NCBI GenBank assembly: GCA_017654935.2
Contig: CM065690.1
Span: forward strand, 4,569,444-4,633,443
Length of the DNA: 64,000 nucleotides
Direction of reading: 5' to 3'
Source: Phymorhynchus buccinoides
Lineage: Eukaryota > Mollusca > Gastropoda > Neogastropoda > Raphitomidae
Shown here: in pieces, positions 59,259 through 64,000 of the stretch
Position numbering within the stretch: the stretch's first letter is position 1
Layout of the letters: the number at the start of each line of letters is the position of its first letter
Position numbers and translations under genes: made by a program
The notes under the pieces: generated by a model
What the model saw: the letters and a program-made list of their open reading frames with translations, nothing else
What the model was told of the DNA's origin: nothing
The model's database searches: none

Positions 59259-60184
59259 TGGCTAGAGATGTGCCAAATCTTATATAATGGTGAGAGCCGT
59301 TTTTGCTACCAATTTGTGTCAAAAAACCCTGTAGAGTGGCACAGAGGTAACGCTCGCCTTGATACAATAAAAACCCCAGATCGAAATTTGCGATACAGGA
59401 CGATTTGTCCTCTCAACTCTCTAGGCTCTACAATAGTTACAGTCTGAACGTGAGTCACCCAGTACACACAACGCCCGAGGCACGCACGCACGCACGCACG
59501 ACGCACGCACGCCGCACACACAAACACACACTTCCCAGAACGTAACATAATTCGTACGATGCTAAGATTGACTATGTCTGACGTAGAAGGCATTACACAC
59601 ACAACATGCGCCACACACGGACACAAGATCCTATTGTCATTTGCTGAGCGGAAGGGATCGAGATGGAACGTAAATTTAAGACGCTCAGACTCAGAGAGGT
59701 ATGCGGGGTGCTGTTCCGATATGATCTGATAGCAGAGACAGGGCAAGCTTTGTACTTGTAGTTTATTCTTTGTTGAACGGGTAGCCAATGAAAACTCTTT
59801 AAGTAGAGGTTGATGTGGGCAACCAAGTGAAGGAGTGCAGTAATCTAATATAGACAAATGTCATGAACTGACTAGCTTTTGGTTGCCTCGGTCGTGGAGA
59901 ACGGGGCCGTTATAGAGCTGATTCGCCTGAGTCGATGTATGCAGCCTGGCAGATCTTAGTGATACTATGAATGTGCATGGAAAGGTCTTCATCAAGGAAA
60001 GCGCTTCCAAGGTGCAAACATCGTCAGAAAATGGATGTGGAATCACACTCCAAGGGCAATGGTGGAGGGCAGAGAGCTAGAGTCAACGATGGGAAAGCAC
60101 TCTAAGTGCTTCAGTTCTTTTCATAGTTGATTTAAGCTATTGTTTGACATCCAAGATCCTATCAAGGATCGGAACACTCTGCCC
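50189..60184 (+). repeat. copy C: forward, indel-rich copy of unit A (12,303-22,183)
   Basis: Begins at the position matching 12,303 and follows unit A to 22,183, with small insertions or losses every few tens of bases. Parts: ORF remnant 50,189-50,515, CA block 50,700-50,765, SINE 54,941-55,325, MITE 55,947-56,308, 33-bp array 56,945-57,600, palindrome 58,045-58,790, exon 1 copy 58,934-59,010, CT run 59,073-59,255, SINE head 59,329-59,458, retrotransposon fragment 59,600-60,184. Some diagnostic differences follow A (gatgacagcc near 58,665), others follow B (catttt ggtcac near 51,590). The error pattern is that of unpolished long-read sequence. Confidence 0.95.
54941..55325 (+). mobile_element. 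SINE family 1 in copy C
   Basis: Counterpart of 16,992-17,360 with small indels. The B box is altered to gtgtcgaacc. Confidence 0.8.
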
Positions 60185-60684
60185 NNNNNNNNNNNNNNNN
60201 NNNNNNNNNNNNNNNNNNNNNNNNNNNNNNNNNNNNNNNNNNNNNNNNNNNNNNNNNNNNNNNNNNNNNNNNNNNNNNNNNNNNNNNNNNNNNNNNNNNN
60301 NNNNNNNNNNNNNNNNNNNNNNNNNNNNNNNNNNNNNNNNNNNNNNNNNNNNNNNNNNNNNNNNNNNNNNNNNNNNNNNNNNNNNNNNNNNNNNNNNNNN
60401 NNNNNNNNNNNNNNNNNNNNNNNNNNNNNNNNNNNNNNNNNNNNNNNNNNNNNNNNNNNNNNNNNNNNNNNNNNNNNNNNNNNNNNNNNNNNNNNNNNNN
60501 NNNNNNNNNNNNNNNNNNNNNNNNNNNNNNNNNNNNNNNNNNNNNNNNNNNNNNNNNNNNNNNNNNNNNNNNNNNNNNNNNNNNNNNNNNNNNNNNNNNN
60601 NNNNNNNNNNNNNNNNNNNNNNNNNNNNNNNNNNNNNNNNNNNNNNNNNNNNNNNNNNNNNNNNNNNNNNNNNNNNNNNNNNNN
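60185..60684. other. assembly gap, 500 N
   Basis: Second fixed-size 500-N gap. Sequence on its left is the retrotransposon fragment (minus strand). Sequence on its right is the same element's upstream part on the plus strand. Confidence 0.99.
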
Positions 60685-60790
60685 GAGTTTCACTCACAAC
60701 AAAGGAAATAGCTCCAATTAAAAAAAAATTTTTGGTTTTGTTGTTTTTTTAACTGCACTACAAAAAAGAGAAAACGCTTCAACTACAATG
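60685..60790 (+). mobile_element. fragment of the CR1/L2-type element upstream region
   Basis: tcactcacaacaaaggaaat ... actgcactacaaaaaagaga ... cttcaactacaatga matches 39,880-39,955 (and reversed 22,315-22,240), then diverges at aatga|gtgttctcc. This repeat may have driven placement of the contigs on either side of the gap. Confidence 0.75.
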
Positions 60791-60827
60791 AGTGTTCTCC
60801 ACAGTCCATCACGTAGGCAGTGAAACC

Positions 60828-60863
<36 letters not shown>

Positions 60864-61247
60864 TGGGGATTTTTTTGCAGACAGTGTTTTTTGGATAGCT
60901 TGGGTCCTAAGAAACTCAATGCAGGTTGTTTGCATCCTGGCAAATTGATCCGGTGGCAATGGTGCGCTCACAAAGTTACGATTTACTGAACCTTGACGCG
61001 TCACTGCTGACAGGAGGGTTACCTATATTGTTTGATTTGATAATACTTAGAAAGCATAATTTTTGACAGTCTGACCATTTAGATATTGCAAGCATGCTAT
61101 CAGGCATCCCTACTATGTTTTTGGCGATAGTGCTCCACTGCCGGCCATTTTGCTATGATTATAAATGAATTTGCGAGTGCACCATCGCTCTAGTATTTCA
61201 GCGCTCTAGTTTTGCCATCAAAAGATACTAATATGGCTCTCTTTCAG
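60791..61247. other. C35 homopolymer and intron-like sequence
   Basis: An uninterrupted C run at 60,829-60,863, then AT-rich sequence ending in a pyrimidine-rich acceptor (ggctctctttcag|t) at 61,247. No coding block is seen. Confidence 0.5.
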
Positions 61248-64000
61248 TTACTGTGTGCACACAGCACACAGGAGAACACAACTCCTTAGGGAAGCAGAAA
61301 GCAATGAACGTGAGAGAATGGTTGGCATCTATACCCAAGTGCCCGACGACTATTCGTCAAATCTGCATGGATATCACCGTTGGTGTTACCAAAGATTCAC
61401 AGACACGGTTAGACTAAGAAAGAGACAGCAGGAAACATGTGACAGTGAAGCCAAACCTCCAAGGACTCCAGCTCCTTCTACCTCATCCTCCAAGGTGTTG
61501 CTACCTGCTGACAAGTGCCTCTTTTGTGACAAAGGTCGTGCGCATAGCAAACATGTGACAGTGAAGCCAAACCTCCAAGGACTCCTTCTCCTTCGATCAA
61601 GGATCCTTCTACCTCATCCTCTCAGGGTGTTGAAGGAATTACCGTGCTGACAAGTGTACTCTTTTGTGACAAAAGGTACGTGCGCATGGCAAACATGTGA
61701 CAGTGAAGCCAAACCTCCAAGGACTGCTCAGCTCATTTCTACCCTCGTCCTCCAGGGTGTTGCTACCTGCTGACAAGTGCCTCTTTTGGGACAAATGTCG
61801 TGCGCATAGAGAAAACATGTGACAGAAAGAGTTTGAAGCCAAGCTTCACCTCCAAAGGACTCCAGCTCTGGTGTTCTCATCTACCTCATCCTCCAAGGTG
61901 TTGCTAGAAACCTGCTGACAAGTGCCTCTTTTGTGACAAAGGTCGTGCGCGTAGAAAGCCCACTCATGTGACAGTGAAGCCAAACCTCCAAGGACTCCAG
62001 CTCCTTCTACCTCATCCTCCAAGGTGTTGCTACCTGCTGACAAGTGCCTCTTCTGTGACAAAGGTCGTGCGCATAGCAAACATGTGACAGTGAAGCCAAA
62101 CCTCCAAGGACTCCAGCTCCTTCTACCTCATCCTCAAACAAGGTGTTTCCTGCTACCTGCTTACAAGTGCCTCTTTTGTATGACAAAAGGTCGTACGCGA
62201 GGAGCATAGCAAACATGTGACAGTGAAGACTTGGCCAAACCTCCAAGGACTCCAGCTCCTTCTACCCTCATCCTCCAGACAAGTGCCCTCTTTTGTGAAC
62301 AAAGGTCGTGCGCATGGCAAACATGCTTGACAGTGAAGCCAAACCTCCAAGGACTTGCTTCCAGCTCCTTCTACCTCTATCCTCCAGGGTGTTGCTACGA
62401 CTGCTGATCAAGTGCCTCTTTTGTGACAAAGGTCGTGCGCATAGCAAACATGTGACAGTGAAGCAAAAACTCCAAGGACTCCAGCTCCTTCTACCTCATC
62501 CTCCAGGGTGTTGCTACCTGCTGACAAGTGCCTCTTTTGTGACAAAGGTCGTGCGCATAGCAAACATGTGACAGTGAAGCCAAACCTCCAAGGACTCCAG
62601 CTCCTTCTACCTCATCCTCCAGGGTGTTGCTACCTGCTGACAAGTGCCTCTTTTGTGACAAAGGTCGTGCGCATAGCAAACAGAAGTTGGAAAAACTAGT
62701 CAAGTGTGTCACTGAAACTGCTGAGAAATCGATCAAGGATGTTGCAGAACGAAAACAGGATGGCAAAATCCTCTTGAAGATTGAAGGAATTGATTTAGTA
62801 GCTAGAGAAGCGCACTACCACCCTTCCTGCAGAAAAGACTACACTCGGACTGATGAACATCATCGGAAGTCTCAAAAAGACACAAGAAGTATGCAAGAAC
62901 AGACTGCTCACCAAGAGGCATTCAAATACATCGCCCGATATATCAAAGAAAGCATCATTGATTGCTGTAATGTTGAGCGCATGACAATGTTGAAAGAACA
63001 ATATCAGCATTATCTACTAGAAAATGCCCCTGAATGTTACAACAAAGACTACAAGACGAACAAACTGAAAGACAAGTTGTAGAAAGAGTTTGGCAGCCAA
63101 CTTCAGTTTTGGCAGCCAAACTATAGGAGCGAACTGGTGTTCTCATCAAATGTCCCAAAAGGCCAAGCAATAGAAACAGCATTTGAGCAGGAGACTGGAG
63201 GAAGCAGCCTTGGTGTTGCGACGAATAATCTTGGCAGCCCGGCGTGAAAGCCCACTCATGCCCTGGCCCCCTTCAGCTGACTTCCTCAAGAGTGGTACAA
63301 TCTGTCCACCTGCAGAAATCAAAGACTTCCTATCCCTTGTTATTACAGGGAAGAAGGACTGCTCAAGAAAGAGTGAACAGATTGCAAACTCGATATCACA
63401 AGATATTTGCCAAGCTGCCACAAGAGGTCAGTGGCACATGCCAAAACATCTTCTCCTTGGAATGACTCTGAAGCACATAACAGGGAGTGCAGAAGTAGTC
63501 ACCCTGGTCCACCGTTATGGCCACTGTCGGCCATACACAACACTTCTTGAACTCGAAACAGCTATGTGCAAACAGGTAGAGCAAAGAGACTCGGTCCTTC
63601 CACCATCCATTACCCCTGAAGGAAACTTAGTTACTCATTTAGTATGGGATAACTTTGATCTACGCGAGGAGACCCCATCAGGTGCTGGGACAACCCATAC
63701 TGCACATGGTCTGATTGTTCAAGACTTGGTACCAGACAAAGACTCCACAGATGCCCTACCTGTGAATACATCAGCCTCACTGTCTCCCTCCTTGCCTGTT
63801 GACACAGCTGCTCCCTTGCCTGTTGACATGGGTCTTCTTCACTGAACAACATCAATGTGCTGCGTCACCAGAAGTTCCTTCAGCGCTTTCACAGCGTGAC
63901 ATCATGCGGACTGAACAGCTATCAGGGGATAGATATGAGCTTGCTTCCCCCATGCAGAGACTCTCTGAAAATGCACTTGAGGAGGGTGAACTACCAAACA
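61248..64000 (+). pseudogene. broken copy of a multicopy invertebrate zinc-motif protein family
   Basis: After the acceptor at 61,247 the frame reads HGYHRWCYQRFTD and KCLFCDKGRAHSK (to ~61,550). From 62,624 it continues KLEKLVKCVTETAEKSIKDV, REAHYHPSCRKDYTR, LKEQYQHYLLENAPECY to a TAG at 63,080. Then come FWQPNYRSELVFSS, a frameshift near 63,185, LEEAALVLRR, MPWPPSADFL, ISQDICQAATRGQWHMPKH, TGSAEVVTLVHRYGH and WDNFDLREETPSGAGTTHT. A further shift near 63,842 leads to LLPPCRDSLKMHLRRVNYQ, open at the window end. CxxC...HxxxC patterns suggest zinc binding. I recall close relatives as long, uncharacterised, high-copy proteins in cnidarians and molluscs, probably mobile-element associated; function is not known. 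Stop and frameshifts may be real decay or sequence error. Confidence 0.7.
61435..62680 (+). repeat. 116-bp tandem array, 10 units, inside the coding exon
   Basis: Unit: acatgtgacagtgaagccaa + acctccaaggactccagctc + cttctacctcatcctccaagg... + gtcgtgcgcatagcaa. Units start at about 61,435, 61,551, 61,693, 61,815, 61,963, 62,080, 62,213, 62,321, 62,448 and 62,564. Clean units are 116 bases, not a multiple of 3, so each repeat shifts the frame. Only the first unit is in frame with the upstream coding sequence and only the last with the downstream. Units 2-4 and 6-9 carry extra 3-15-base insertions copied from coding sequence further downstream. Confidence 0.95.

Overview
The window is eukaryotic and metazoan. 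It has coding blocks with AG/GT splice borders in long non-coding sequence, abundant (CA)n, (CT)n and (GTCT)n microsatellites, tRNA-derived SINEs, a CR1/L2-type non-LTR retrotransposon remnant, several MITE-like inverted-repeat elements and large satellites. The style fits a marine invertebrate, most likely a mollusc. That placement is inferred from general character, with no diagnostic gene. Nothing prokaryotic (operons, RBS, CRISPR) was seen.

Layout. 1-2,115: pyrimidine-rich satellite. 2.1-12.1 kb: mostly intergenic or intronic, with MITEs at 3,957-4,188, 5,435-5,651 and 10,017-10,745, a SINE at 9,141-9,510, and one convincing exon at 8,010-8,446. 12,145-12,606: a compact 153-codon ORF. 12.6-22.65 kb ('unit A'): SINE, MITE, a 33-bp array, a ~750-bp palindrome, a promoter with a first coding exon at 20,852-20,928, and a retrotransposon fragment. 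22,660-28,923: about 105 copies of a 60-bp satellite. 28,924-33,258: three further exons in phase with exon 1, separated by introns carrying inverted SINE-like repeats. 33,520-34,624: a 29-bp minisatellite, ending at a gap of exactly 500 N.

After the gap, 35,125-39,465 is the same 60-bp satellite on the other strand, 39,466-50,188 is unit A reversed ('copy B'), and 50,189-60,184 is unit A again in forward orientation with many small indels ('copy C'). A second 500-N gap follows. The B/C junction is a head-to-head palindrome with about 142 bp missing at its centre. I read gap-to-gap 35,125-60,184 as one contig: probably an alternative haplotype or fold-back product with unpolished ends, placed beside the primary copy. 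A real inverted triplication is not excluded. Beyond the second gap, 61,248-64,000 is a broken member of a zinc-motif, multicopy invertebrate protein family whose exon carries a 116-bp tandem array.

The most interesting signals are three. First, the 60-bp satellite is an amplified intron-exon boundary, so a single intron holds about 105 candidate 3' splice sites leading in phase into exon 2. Second, several exons carry local tandem duplications (60, 89, ~57 and 116 bp). Third, short 9-15-nt pieces of downstream coding sequence are interspersed, in order, inside the 116-bp array. The starting offset equals the extra array length, which is a clear fingerprint of consensus mixing between a collapsed and an expanded allele.
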